Positions 42,881 through 52,131 of a DNA stretch of 58,301 nucleotides are shown one piece after another; the first letter of the stretch is position 1; the number at the start of each line of letters is the position of its first letter. Location: assembly GCF_001665685.1 (NCBI RefSeq), contig NZ_LZTB01000142.1, positions 1 to 58,301 on the forward strand. Direction: 5' to 3'. Source of the stretch: Mycobacterium sp. 852013-50091_SCH5140682 (GTDB lineage: Bacteria > Actinomycetota > Actinomycetes > Mycobacteriales > Mycobacteriaceae). The notes beneath the pieces were generated by a model. The model made no database searches. It saw only the letters and a list, made by a program, of their open reading frames with translations, and was not told where the DNA came from. The translations under genes and the position numbers were made by a program.

Positions 42881-44129
42881 CCGAGCGCGGTCCCGCCCCG
42901 ACCGCGTCGGCAAGCAGCTGCACGAACCACCCGATTACCGGTGCCCGCATCACCCAGCCCACCAGCGCCCACCCGAGTGAGATGTGCTCGAGCGCCGCTC
43001 CGACGGCTCGGGTGCCCTGCAGCACAACCGAATCCGACTCGTAGCGGACTCGGCGCAAATCCTGCGGGTGATCTTCGGCGGGTTCGAGCGTCAGTGCGAC
43101 GGGGTGCCGACGCCGCAGCCAGCCCGCGACTTGACTGCACGGATCACACGTCACCGCCACGTACAACCGGGCCGGTGCGCGGTGCGGATAGGGCCGCAGG
43201 CGTGGCACCCAGTCGTGCACGGCACGGCGGTACTCCTGCCACGGTGCGCCGAAGCGCGCGACCAGCTGATCGCGTTCGTGCCACCCGGCAATGCCTGCGC
43301 TGAACACCACGCTTATGGCCGCGGCCAGCACCAGCCCCGGTGCGCCGACCAGTGCCGCCGCCGTCACCAGCAGCAGCACCGCGCACACCTGCATGGGGTT
43401 GGCGAGGTAGGCGTAGGGCCCGGAGGTCACCAAGGCCTGCGGAGGGTCCCACGGGAACGGCGTGCCGCCGTGGCGGGCGAACTCCGCCACCGCACTCAGT
43501 GCGATCACCACCAACACCGCCGCGATCTGCAGCAGGGCCCAGTCCGCGGGGCCGCCGATCCGGTGCCATGCCTGCAGCCAGGACGTGCCGGTGAGAGCGA
43601 ACGTCGCCGCGGGTATGACGAACAGCAGCAATGCACCGAACAGCACCACCTGCAGACCGGCCCGCACCCACAGCATGCGCCCGGCTGCGGTCGCCCAGCC
43701 CAGCAGCACCGCGGGGAGCAGGCAGAGCAGAACGCCAAGCAGTTCGCCGGCCCACCAACCAGACCGCAGCGATACCAATGGCGCCAAACCACCCATCGCC
43801 ACGATGTCTGCGGCCACCAGAACGGCAACTGTCACAAGGGGATTCACCCACCTCATCAACAGCACCGGCACCGCGCCCCACAGCAGCGCCCAGCCGAGCA
43901 CCACGTCGAGAGGCACCCCCGACCACATCAGCCCATCGGTCCCGAAGGCCCACCAGCCCGCCTCGACCGCGACGGCGTTCAGCGCCGCCAGCCACACCAC
44001 ATTCCACAGTGTCGCGAGCGCCGCACCGACCCGTTCTGCGGGCGCTGCGACCCACAACGCGCCTGCCAGCAGCGCCGGGACCAGCACAGCACCGTTGCGC
44101 AGCGTCGCGACGTCCAGCCCGGTGGTCAC
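42870..44129 (-). CDS. Polytopic membrane methyltransferase-like protein with C-terminal CxxC domain
   Basis: 419 residues. The N-terminal 300 have about eight membrane spans and end in an isoprenylcysteine/phospholipid methyltransferase-like block (ALVTSGPYAYLANPMQVCAVLLL, then GWHERDQLVARFGAPWQEYRR), the usual SAM-binding and lipid-facing part. The last 90 residues start with a CDPC pair at 328-331 followed by WLRRRHP, reminiscent of the DCC (DUF393) thiol-oxidoreductase family, then a helix pair near the end. The two domains together are unusual. It overlaps the gene before it by 4 bases, the last in the chain from ectA. Confidence 0.75.
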   Translation of the reverse strand: MTTGLDVATLRNGAVLVPALLAGALWVAAPAERVGAALATLWNVVWLAALNAVAVEAGWWAFGTDGLMWSGVPLDVVLGWALLWGAVPVLLMRWVNPLVTVAVLVAADIVAMGGLAPLVSLRSGWWAGELLGVLLCLLPAVLLGWATAAGRMLWVRAGLQVVLFGALLLFVIPAATFALTGTSWLQAWHRIGGPADWALLQIAAVLVVIALSAVAEFARHGGTPFPWDPPQALVTSGPYAYLANPMQVCAVLLLVTAAALVGAPGLVLAAAISVVFSAGIAGWHERDQLVARFGAPWQEYRRAVHDWVPRLRPYPHRAPARLYVAVTCDPCSQVAGWLRRRHPVALTLEPAEDHPQDLRRVRYESDSVVLQGTRAVGAALEHISLGWALVGWVMRAPVIGWFVQLLADAVGAGPRSVNR

Positions 44130-45091
44130 GGCCGGAGATCGACAGCGTCGAGCAGGTAACCCGCGGCGCGCTGGGTCACCACATGCTCGATCGGCCCGAA
44201 ATACCAGGCCGGCGCCAGCCGCCGCGTGTAGCTCAGCGACCAGGTGATCTCGGTGTGCTCGGCGTCGACGGCACGCCAGCTCACGTCGGACGAACGCCAG
44301 GTCAGCCAGGTTGCCAGCGGGGTGTCGTCCGAGACCGGCACCAGCTGCACGGAGTCCGGTGTCCTGGAGGCAATCTGGAATTCCAGTGCGGACTGCGCCT
44401 CACCCCAGTGGTGCTGCGCGATGAACCCGGGCCGGTGGTGCGCTCCGGCGAACATCACCACTCGGCGGTCCCCCACCGCCAAACCGCTGCCGTGGTCCAT
44501 TAATGGCTGCGGAAAGCCGAGCCCGAGAACACCAGATGGCTTCACATCGCCGAACCGCAGCGGACGGGCCAGCGCAGCCGCCACTTGGTCGGGTGTGGCT
44601 GCGACCGTGCGCGTGGCCGTCACAGTGCTGTCGCCCGGCAGCGTCAGGGCGGGCACGACTCCTTCGAGCGAGAGCACCAGTGCGACGGCAGGCAGCACCA
44701 CGATGCGAGCGCCGGGCGGCCGACCGGACTTGCGCACGGCCCCCACGATCAACGCCACGATGATCCCGACCGCGTAGAACAACGGTGCGGCGATGATCAC
44801 GCACACGAAACCCTCGCCGGCCACCGGGATGGCGAGCAGCAGCAGGATGGTGATCGCCTTGAGCGTCATGGAGATCAGCCGGTCCGGGTTTGCGGTGAGC
44901 GTCAGAATCAACGCGAGCACCGTGGGGATCCCGATGTAGAACGCGGCGCTCTGCCCGAGGCCGAAACCCTTGATGACCTTGAACAGCACGACGCCGACGA
45001 CGAACGCAACGATCAGGCCCGCCAATGACCACTGAGCCCGGCTGGGCCGGTAGCCGCGCGGGGCGGCCGGTGGAGCTCCCCCGTCGTCCAC
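44126..45091 (-). CDS. Membrane protein with a START/SRPBCC-like C-terminal domain
   Basis: 321 residues from a GTG at 45091, only five bases past the prcA stop. Five membrane spans lie between about 22 and 155. A soluble C-terminal part (about 160-321) begins TVTATRTVAATPDQVAAALARPLRFGD, a pattern seen in SRPBCC/polyketide-cyclase-like folds, with the strands VQLVPVSDDTPLATWLTW and HTEITWSLSYTRRL. No enzyme motif is evident. It is apparently co-transcribed with the proteasome subunits and the methyltransferase-like gene that it overlaps; its role is unknown. Confidence 0.72.
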   Translation of the reverse strand: MDDGGAPPAAPRGYRPSRAQWSLAGLIVAFVVGVVLFKVIKGFGLGQSAAFYIGIPTVLALILTLTANPDRLISMTLKAITILLLLAIPVAGEGFVCVIIAAPLFYAVGIIVALIVGAVRKSGRPPGARIVVLPAVALVLSLEGVVPALTLPGDSTVTATRTVAATPDQVAAALARPLRFGDVKPSGVLGLGFPQPLMDHGSGLAVGDRRVVMFAGAHHRPGFIAQHHWGEAQSALEFQIASRTPDSVQLVPVSDDTPLATWLTWRSSDVSWRAVDAEHTEITWSLSYTRRLAPAWYFGPIEHVVTQRAAGYLLDAVDLRP

Positions 45092-45096
45092 GTCGG

Positions 45097-45825
45097 CTAC
45101 TCGGCCGGCGCCTTATCCGGATCCGGTTCGGGCAGCAGCGTTTCCAGGGCGGGCCCGGTGATCCGTCGGAAACACCGGCGGGGCCGCTTGGCGTCGAGGA
45201 CCGCCACCTCGAGGGTCGAGGGGCCGAGTTTGCGCCGTTCGGAACCTTCGGCACCGGAGCTGAGCGCCTCGACGGCGATCTTCACGGCCGCCCCCAGATC
45301 GGCGTTTTCGGTATACGACTCGCCGAGTTTGGCCACGATGGGCTCGGTCGTGCCGCCCATCACCACGTAGTGCGGTTCGTCGGCGATCGATCCGTCATAG
45401 GTGATCCGGTAGAGCTCAGGGGCTTTCGTCTCGCCGTAGTGCGCAACCTCGGCCACGCACAACTCGACCTCGAAGGGCTTGGGCTGCTCGGTGAAGATGG
45501 TGCCCAGCGTCTGGGCGTACACATTGGCCAGCTGGCGACCGGTGACGTCCCGGCGGTCGTATGCGTAGCCGCGGGTATCCGCGTATTGGATGCCGCCGAC
45601 CCGCAACTTGTCGAACTCGCTGAACCTGCCGACCGCGGCGAAACCGACACGGTCGTAGAGCTCGCTGACTTTCTGCAGCGAACGGGACGGATTCTCGGCC
45701 ACGAACAACACACCGCTGTCGTAGGCCAGCACCACCACGCTGCGACCACGGGCAATGCCCTTGCGGGCCAGCTCAGACCGCTCACGCATCGCCTGCTCAG
45801 GCGATATGAAATACGGGAAGCTCAT
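45097..45825 (-). CDS. prcA: 20S proteasome alpha subunit PrcA
   Basis: 242 residues. The alpha-type N-terminal gate begins MSFPYFISPEQAMRERSELARKGIARGRSVVVLAY, matching actinobacterial PrcA, and there is no catalytic threonine. It forms the outer rings of the core particle that Mpa docks on. Its start shares one base with the prcB stop (TGATG), so the two subunits are coupled. The C-terminal acidic tail (PEPDPDKAPAE) is normal for mycobacteria. Confidence 0.97.
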   Translation of the reverse strand: MSFPYFISPEQAMRERSELARKGIARGRSVVVLAYDSGVLFVAENPSRSLQKVSELYDRVGFAAVGRFSEFDKLRVGGIQYADTRGYAYDRRDVTGRQLANVYAQTLGTIFTEQPKPFEVELCVAEVAHYGETKAPELYRITYDGSIADEPHYVVMGGTTEPIVAKLGESYTENADLGAAVKIAVEALSSGAEGSERRKLGPSTLEVAVLDAKRPRRCFRRITGPALETLLPEPDPDKAPAE

Positions 45826-46697
45826 CAGCCGTCACCTTTCGTTGCGGTGCGGCTTTCGATCACCTCACGGGCCAGTTCGGCGATACGCGCCTCGGTGATC
45901 TCCTCGGCGCCCTCGGCTCCGATGGTCACCGCGGTCGGGTAGATGCCGCGCACCAGATCCGGCCCGCCCGTGGCGGAATCGTCGTCCGCGGCATCGTAGA
46001 GCGCCTCGATGGCCACCTTGAGCGCCGACTCGGCGTCGGTGACCGTCGGATACAGCTTCTTGATCGACGACCGGGCGAACAGCGAACCCGAACCCACCGA
46101 CTGGTAGCCCTCTTCCTCGATGTTCCAGCCACCTGCGGCGTCGAACGAGACGATGCGGCCTGCGTTGGCCGGGTCGGCGTCGTTGAGGTCGTAGCCCACC
46201 AGCAGGGGCAGTGCCACGAAACCCTGAAGAGCCGCGCCGAGATTGCCGCGCACCATGGTTGCCAGGCGGTTCACCTTGCCGCGGAAGGTGAGCGGCACGC
46301 CTTCGACCTTTTCATAGTGCTCGAGTTCGACGGCGTAGAGCCGCGCGAACTCGACCGCGATGGCGGCGGTACCGGCGATGCCGGTCGCGGTGTAGTCGTC
46401 GGCGATGTGCACCTTCTCCACGTCGCGGCTGGCGATCATGTTGCCCTGCGTGGCCCGCCGGTCACCGGCGATGACGACACCGCCTGGGTACTTGATCGCG
46501 ACGATTGTCGTTCCGTGCGGCGCGAATTCGGCCGTGGTGCCGTGTGATGCCGCGCCGATGGACGACCCGTCCGCCATCCGGTTGACCGGCAGCAGATCAG
46601 GGGCCTGACGACGGAGCAGGTCCGAGAAAGACGACAAATCTGCAGTTATCGCTGGTGTTCCGGAGAGAAATGAGGGCAGGTTGTCGTGCCAGGTCAC
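45825..46697 (-). CDS. prcB: 20S proteasome beta subunit PrcB
   Basis: 290 residues. The propeptide (1-62) ends HG, and the mature protein starts with the catalytic nucleophile Thr63 (TTIVAIKYPGGVVIAGDRRATQG). Lys33-type and Asp17-type catalytic residues (mature numbering) are in GDRRATQGNM and KVHIADDYTA areas. The GTG start at 46697 overlaps the pup stop by 4 bases. It assembles with PrcA into the alpha7-beta7-beta7-alpha7 core. Confidence 0.97.
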   Translation of the reverse strand: MTWHDNLPSFLSGTPAITADLSSFSDLLRRQAPDLLPVNRMADGSSIGAASHGTTAEFAPHGTTIVAIKYPGGVVIAGDRRATQGNMIASRDVEKVHIADDYTATGIAGTAAIAVEFARLYAVELEHYEKVEGVPLTFRGKVNRLATMVRGNLGAALQGFVALPLLVGYDLNDADPANAGRIVSFDAAGGWNIEEEGYQSVGSGSLFARSSIKKLYPTVTDAESALKVAIEALYDAADDDSATGGPDLVRGIYPTAVTIGAEGAEEITEARIAELAREVIESRTATKGDG

Positions 46698-46888
46698 TGG
46701 CCGCCCTTTTGGACGTACGCGCGCACGAAGTCTTCGGCGTTCTCCTCCAGCACGTCGTCGATCTCGTCCAGCAGGTCGTCGGTTTCCTCGGTCAGCTTCT
46801 CGCGACGCTCCTGGCCTGCGGCCGAGGCGCCGGAGACGTCGTCGTCGTCACCGCCGCCGCCACCACGCTTGGTCTGCTCTTGAGCCAT
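46694..46888 (-). CDS. pup: Prokaryotic ubiquitin-like protein Pup
   Basis: 64 residues from the ATG at 46888, with AGGAGG upstream. The intrinsically disordered tag ends in GGQ, so Dop must deamidate the last Gln to Glu before PafA can use it. The Mpa-binding helix (KLTEETDDLLDEIDDVLEEN) is intact. Compared with M. tuberculosis Pup, only a few residues in the linker differ (VSGASAAGQ region). The longer frame from 46954 is not used. It lies 94 bases after dop and overlaps prcB. Confidence 0.98.
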   Translation of the reverse strand: MAQEQTKRGGGGGDDDDVSGASAAGQERREKLTEETDDLLDEIDDVLEENAEDFVRAYVQKGGQ

Positions 46889-46982
46889 CGCTGCCTCCTG
46901 CATAGTCATCGGCTGGCGCGGGCGCCCTGCCGGTTCTTCCACAGTACCGGTCAATACCCGAATTGCCCGGGATCACAACCGG

Positions 46983-48479
46983 TCAGGTTGTGAGCTGTTC
47001 GACCAACTCGGCGGCGCTGTCCACCGAGTCCAGCAGCGCTCCCACATGCGCTTTGCTGCCGCGCAGCGGTTCCAGGGTTGGAATCCGCACGAGCGAATCG
47101 CCACCGAGATCGAATATCACCGAATCCCAGCTCGCCGCCGCGATGTCGGCCCCGAACCGGCGCAAGCACTCGCCACGGAAGTACGCGCGGGTGTCGGTCG
47201 GCGGGTTGTCGACCGCGTCGAGGACCTGCTGCTCGGTGACGAGCCGCTTCATCGAACCGCGTGCCACCAGCCGGTTGTACAGGCCCTTGTCCAGCCGGAC
47301 GTCGGAATACTGCAGGTCCACCAGGTGCAAGCGCGGTGCCGACCACGCCAGGTTCTCACGGCGCCGGAAGCCTTCCAGCAGCCGCAGCTTGGCCGGCCAG
47401 TCGAGGATCTCGGCGCATTCCATGGGGTCGCGCTCGAGAAGGTCGAGCACCTCGGCCCAGGTCTCGACGACGTGGCTGGCCCGCGGGTCGGGATCGCGGC
47501 TGTCCACCAGCTTGGCAACCCGGTCCAGGTACATCCGCTGCAGCGCGAGCGCGGTCACTTCGCGGCCGTCGGCGAGGGCCACGGTGGCCCGCAGCGACGG
47601 ATCGCGGCTGATCACATGCACCGCGTGCACCGGCCGGGCCAGGGCCAGGTCGGAGAGGTCGATGCCCTCCTCGATCAGGTCCAGCACCAGCGAGCTGGTG
47701 CCGAGCTTGAGATAGGTCGAGGTCTCGGCCAAGTTCGCGTCGCCGATGATGACGTGCAGCCGCCGGTACTTGTCGGCGTCGGCGTGCGGCTCGTCGCGGG
47801 TGTTGATGATGCCGCGTTTGAGCGTGGTCTCCAGGCCGACCTCGACCTCGATGTAATCGGCCCGCTGCGACAGCTGGAACCCCGGATCGTCGCCCGACGG
47901 CCCGATCCCCACCCGGCCGGAACCGGTCACCACCTGGCGCGAGACCAGGAACGGGGTGAATCCCGCGATGACGGAGGTGAACGGCGTCTGCCGGCTCATC
48001 AGGTAGTTCTCGTGCGAGCCGTACGACGCGCCCTTGCCGTCCACGTTGTTCTTGTAGAGCTGCAGCTTGACGGCGCCGGGGACACTGGCGACGTGGCGGG
48101 CCGCGGCCTCCATGACGCGTTCGCCCGCCTTGTCCCAGATCACCGCGTCCATCGGATCGGTGCACTCGGGTGCGGAGTACTCCGGGTGGGCGTGGTCGAC
48201 GTAGAGCCGGGCGCCGTTGGTGAGAATCATGTTGGCCGCACCGACCTCGTCGGCGTCGACGATCGGCGGCGGGCCCGACGCCCGCGACAGGTCGAACCCG
48301 CGGGCATCGCGCAGCGGCGATTCGACCTCGTAGTCCCACCGCGTGCGCTTGGCCCGCTGGATACCGGCGGCTGCCGCGTACGCCAGAACCGCCTGAGTCG
48401 ACGTCAAGATCGGATTGGCTGTCGGATCGGAGGGCGAGGATATGCCGTACTCGACCTCAGTTCCGATAATCCGTTGCAT
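46983..48479 (-). CDS. dop: Pup deamidase/depupylase Dop
   Basis: 498 residues of the PafA/Dop glutamine-synthetase-like family. It deamidates the C-terminal Gln of Pup and removes Pup from conjugates, using ATP as cofactor. MQRIIGTEVEYGISSPSDPTANPILTS opens the protein, and the Dop-specific loop (roughly 35-80, including RTRWDYEVESPLRDARGFDLSR) is present, which separates it from PafA. ARLYVDHAHPEYSAPEC, YKNNVDGKGASYGSHENYLM and RGIINTRDEPHAD form the active site. The ectD stop lies nine bases upstream, so it is likely on the ect transcript. Confidence 0.96.
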   Translation of the reverse strand: MQRIIGTEVEYGISSPSDPTANPILTSTQAVLAYAAAAGIQRAKRTRWDYEVESPLRDARGFDLSRASGPPPIVDADEVGAANMILTNGARLYVDHAHPEYSAPECTDPMDAVIWDKAGERVMEAAARHVASVPGAVKLQLYKNNVDGKGASYGSHENYLMSRQTPFTSVIAGFTPFLVSRQVVTGSGRVGIGPSGDDPGFQLSQRADYIEVEVGLETTLKRGIINTRDEPHADADKYRRLHVIIGDANLAETSTYLKLGTSSLVLDLIEEGIDLSDLALARPVHAVHVISRDPSLRATVALADGREVTALALQRMYLDRVAKLVDSRDPDPRASHVVETWAEVLDLLERDPMECAEILDWPAKLRLLEGFRRRENLAWSAPRLHLVDLQYSDVRLDKGLYNRLVARGSMKRLVTEQQVLDAVDNPPTDTRAYFRGECLRRFGADIAAASWDSVIFDLGGDSLVRIPTLEPLRGSKAHVGALLDSVDSAAELVEQLTT

Positions 48480-48488
48480 ATGCCCAGC

Positions 48489-49357
48489 CTAGGTGACGCG
48501 GTCTGCGCACCGGGCCGCCAGGTATTCCGGCCTGCGCCGGGGTGCCGCGAAAGGCTCCCCCAGTTGGTTCTCCACCGAGTTGAACACCAGGAAGATGTTC
48601 GACCGCGGCAGCGGCGTGATGTTGGAGCCCGATCCGTGCAGCAGGTTCGCATCGAACCAGAGCGCCGAGCCCGGCGGGCCGGTGAACTGGTCGATCCCGT
48701 CGTGGTCGACGGCCTTGGTGAGCGTCGTCTCGTCGGGGACGCCGACGTTCTGGACGACCAGCGACGTGTCGTGATTGTTGTCCGGCGTCGCACCCACGCA
48801 CGGATAGAACGTGTGGTGCGATCCGGGTATCACCATCAGCGACCCGTTGAACGGGTAGTTGTGCGTAAGCGCGATCGAACACGACACCGCCCGGATCGAG
48901 GGCATGCCGTCCTCGGCGTGCCAGGTCTCGAAATCGGAATGCCAGTAGAAACCGGTGCCGGTGAAACCGGGCATCAGGTTGATCCTGGCCTGGTGGATGT
49001 ACACGTCGCTACCCAGCAGCTGACGCGCCACCGGTAGCACGGTGTCCAGCCGAACCACCTGCGCGACAAGCTCACTGAGCAGATGCGGCTCGAAGATCGA
49101 CCGGATGGATCCACCGGGCTCTCTGATCACGCGCGGGTCGTCTGCGTCCAGATCGGCTGCGATCCGGTCCAATTCGTGCCGCAGCGCAGGCAGCCGATCG
49201 TCGGAGACGGTGTCCGGTCGCACCAGGTACCCCTGCGCGGTGAACCAGTCCAGCTGCTGTTGGACGAGCGGCCCGTCGGATTCGGTGCCCCACACCGCGG
49301 GTTCCTGACGTGGGATCGGCGCGATGGCGTGATCGAGCCGGGTGGGATAGGGGTCGC

Positions 49358-49361
<4 letters not shown>
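48489..49361 (-). CDS. ectD: Ectoine hydroxylase EctD
   Basis: Iron(II)/2-oxoglutarate dioxygenase making 5-hydroxyectoine from ectoine. 290 residues from the ATG at 49361, overlapping the ectC stop by 4 bases (ATGA). The facial triad is His141, Asp143 (FYWHSDFETWHAEDGM) and His242 (LLHGSGSN), with Arg253 near PLPRSN as the 2-oxoglutarate contact. The FYWHSDFETWH block is diagnostic of EctD. It lies at the end of ectABC, directly before dop. Confidence 0.96.
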
Positions 49362-49750
<389 letters not shown>

Positions 49751-49765
49751 TGGGTGTCTTGCTCC

Positions 49766-51052
49766 TCAGTTCAGGATGGCGGAAACGGATTCGTCGAGGA
49801 TGTCCAGACCCTTTTGCAGGTCGGGTTCCGACGTGGTCAGGGGTGGCAGCAGCTTGACGACTTCGTCGGAGGGACCGCTGGTCTCCATCAGCACGCCGAG
49901 GTCGAACGCGGTCCGGCACACCTTCGCGGCCTGATCGGCGTCATCGAATTTCAACCCCTGTGCCATGCCTCGCCCACGGGCTGTGACGCCGCGGTGGCGC
50001 TGCTCGATCTCATCGAGGCGGGCTCGCACCAGCTTTCCCTTGCGGGCCGTGTCCTGAGCAAATTCCGGTGTTGCCCAATAGGTTTCAAGAGCCTTTGTGG
50101 CGGTGATAAACGCCGGGTTGTGACCACGGAAGGTGCCGTTGTGCTCGCCCGGCGCCCACACGTCAAGATCCCTGCGGAACAGCGTCAACGCCATGGGTAG
50201 GCCGTAGCCGCTGATGGACTTCGACAGGGTGACGATGTCGGGAACGATGCCCGCGGCTTCGAAGCTGAAGAACGGACCGGTACGGCCGCAGCCCATTTGG
50301 ACGTCGTCGACGATGAGCAGGATGTCACGGGTACGGCACAGGTCCGACAGCGCCTGCAGCCACTCGAGACGGGCGACGTTCAAACCGCCTTCGCCTTGCA
50401 CGGTTTCCACGATCACCGCGGCGGGACGGTTGAGCCCGCTGCCCGAATCGTCGAGCACCCGCTCGAACCAGTGGAAGTCCTCGGTGACCCCACCGAAGTA
50501 GTTGTCGTACGGCATGGGGGTGGCATGCACCAGCGGGATGCCTGCCCCGGCACGCTTCATCGAATTGCCGGTCACCGAAAGCGCGCCGAGGGTCATTCCG
50601 TGAAAGGCGTTGGTGAAGCTGACAATTGATTCACGACCTGTGACCTTGCGAGCCAGCTTGAGCGCCGACTCGACGGCATTGGCTCCCGTCGGCCCGGGGA
50701 ACTGCACTTTGAAATCCAGGCCCCGGGGTTCCAGGATCACCCGCGCAAAGGTCTCCAGGAAGCGCTGCTTGGCTTCCGTCGCGATGTCGAGTGAGTGCAC
50801 GATCCCGTCGGAGGCCAGGTAGTCCAGCAACGGAGCCTTGAGCAGCGGGTTGTTGTGACCGTAGTTCAGCGCACCCGCACCGGCGAAGAAATCGATGTAG
50901 CGGCGCCCTTCGGTGTCGGTCACCCAGGAGTCGCTGGCGCTCTGCATGACAGTCGGCCAGCCACGGCAATAGCTGCGAACCTCGGACTCCACCGAGGAGA
51001 ACACATCAGGCAGACGATCCTCGGTCAGGGGCGCGGTTTCGGCGAGCAGCAA
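49766..51052 (-). CDS. ectB: Diaminobutyrate-2-oxoglutarate transaminase EctB
   Basis: PLP class III aminotransferase that forms 2,4-diaminobutyrate from aspartate semialdehyde. 428 residues from a TTG at 51052 that has GGAAGGA six bases upstream; a GTG at 51106 would add 18 residues and is possible. VESEVRSYCRGWP is the family N-terminus. The PLP Lys is near 278 in IVTLSKSISGYGLPMA, and the Asp before it lies in LLIVDDVQMGCGRTG. The gap to ectA is about 100 bases with the TTG start. Confidence 0.93.
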   Translation of the reverse strand: MLLAETAPLTEDRLPDVFSSVESEVRSYCRGWPTVMQSASDSWVTDTEGRRYIDFFAGAGALNYGHNNPLLKAPLLDYLASDGIVHSLDIATEAKQRFLETFARVILEPRGLDFKVQFPGPTGANAVESALKLARKVTGRESIVSFTNAFHGMTLGALSVTGNSMKRAGAGIPLVHATPMPYDNYFGGVTEDFHWFERVLDDSGSGLNRPAAVIVETVQGEGGLNVARLEWLQALSDLCRTRDILLIVDDVQMGCGRTGPFFSFEAAGIVPDIVTLSKSISGYGLPMALTLFRRDLDVWAPGEHNGTFRGHNPAFITATKALETYWATPEFAQDTARKGKLVRARLDEIEQRHRGVTARGRGMAQGLKFDDADQAAKVCRTAFDLGVLMETSGPSDEVVKLLPPLTTSEPDLQKGLDILDESVSAILN

Positions 51053-51149
51053 GGGAGATCCTTCCGATCGGTTCAATGGATTCAATTGGGGAATTCGATT
51101 GGGCACCTTGGCCGTACGTGCTCGGCGACCACAGCTGCCCGGTCAGAAA

Positions 51150-51731
51150 TCAGTTGGGCAGCGCTGCGGCGATCGGGCCGATCCGCAGGATCGGCTCGTC
51201 GTCGTGGCTGAGGTCGGCGGCGAGCAGTTCGCCGCCGAAATGGGGCTCCTCGACGAGTGCGACGCCGTGCCGGCGCGCAAAGGCACCGAAGAACGCCCGG
51301 GATGCCGAATTGTCCGGCGAGACAGTCGCTTCGACGGTGACCGGATGTCCGCGCCGGTCGGCCCGGACCCTGTTTACCAGCGCATCGATCATGGCGCTGG
51401 CCAACCCACTGCCTTGCTCCGACGGAGCCACGGCGACCTGCCAGACGAACAGTACGTCCGGTCGCGGCGGCGGGTGATAGCCGGTGATGAACCCTCGCAG
51501 GTCACCACCCCGCTCGGCCACGATCGAGGTGGCGGCGAAATCGGTCGCCAACAGCAGGTAGGCGTAAGTCGAGTTCAGGTCGAGCACCTGAGTTTGTGCG
51601 GCCAGATCGCGGATCGCCATCGCGTCATCGGCACGTGGCGGTCGCAGCAATTCGCTGCGGGCATCCGGGCCTGACGTATCTCGTCCCGGCTGTGCGCAGA
51701 CGCGCGGCGGGGCGCTGTTGTAAACGTGCAT
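51150..51731 (-). CDS. ectA: L-2,4-diaminobutyrate N-gamma-acetyltransferase EctA
   Basis: GNAT-fold acetyltransferase using acetyl-CoA, step two of ectoine synthesis. 193 residues from the ATG at 51731. FVWQVAVAPSEQGSGLASAMIDAL contains the acetyl-CoA loop (Q/RxxGxG/A form), followed by TVEATVSPDNSASRAFFGAFARRHG. About 35 N-terminal residues precede the conserved RPPRADDAMAIRDLA, so a later start is conceivable, but no better in-frame start with a ribosome site is visible. Direct repeats lie upstream. Confidence 0.93.
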   Translation of the reverse strand: MHVYNSAPPRVCAQPGRDTSGPDARSELLRPPRADDAMAIRDLAAQTQVLDLNSTYAYLLLATDFAATSIVAERGGDLRGFITGYHPPPRPDVLFVWQVAVAPSEQGSGLASAMIDALVNRVRADRRGHPVTVEATVSPDNSASRAFFGAFARRHGVALVEEPHFGGELLAADLSHDDEPILRIGPIAAALPN

Positions 51732-52131
51732 ATCGAGTTAGAAGTCACCACCGAACAGTCATCAATAGTCATCAGTTCAAGTCATCGGTGCCCTGACCGT
51801 AAGCACACCGGGGGCGGTTGATCAAGCCGGATGGCCTGCCCAGGCACCGCCGGGCGCCTTCCCCACACCGCGCTGATCTGCGGTTATCCCGCAGCCACCG
51901 GCCATCGGGTGAACTTCGCCACCGTTATCAAATCGTTATAATCGCTCGAAGGCCGTCACGAGGCCCAGCGCACGGGCTCCCGTAAACCTGAAACAATGCG
52001 CCAGAAAACCGGCCTATTCACACCATTTCCGCAACGAAATAGACACCTTTACGGCGCGTCAATAAATGCGCATTTCCCCGAATTCCGGCCGCCGATTTCG
52101 AGGGCATTTCGACACCGACAGGCACCGAATG
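51732..52131. other. 400-bp gene-free gap between the transporter and ectA
   Basis: No convincing gene on either strand. It contains the promoter region of ectA (51732 onward), an AGTCATC repeat array, a perfect TATAAT on the plus strand at 51937-51942 and a 12-base palindrome AAATGCGCATTT at 52064-52075. The middle part (about 51920-52110) is clearly more AT-rich than the genome. No intrinsic terminator was found for the DMT transporter gene that ends at 52132. Confidence 0.6.
51743..51786. repeat. Direct-repeat array AGTCAYC upstream of ectA
   Basis: Exact AGTCATC at 51757-51763, 51767-51773 and 51780-51786, and AGTCACC at 51743-51749. Start-to-start spacing is 14, 10 and 13 bases. It lies 12 to 55 bases upstream of the ectA ATG, where a regulator of ectoine synthesis would bind. 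The protein that reads it is unknown. Confidence 0.55.

Noticed and set aside
47046..49037. 663-residue plus-strand open frame
   Set aside because: Antisense to dop and ectD, both unmistakable genes.
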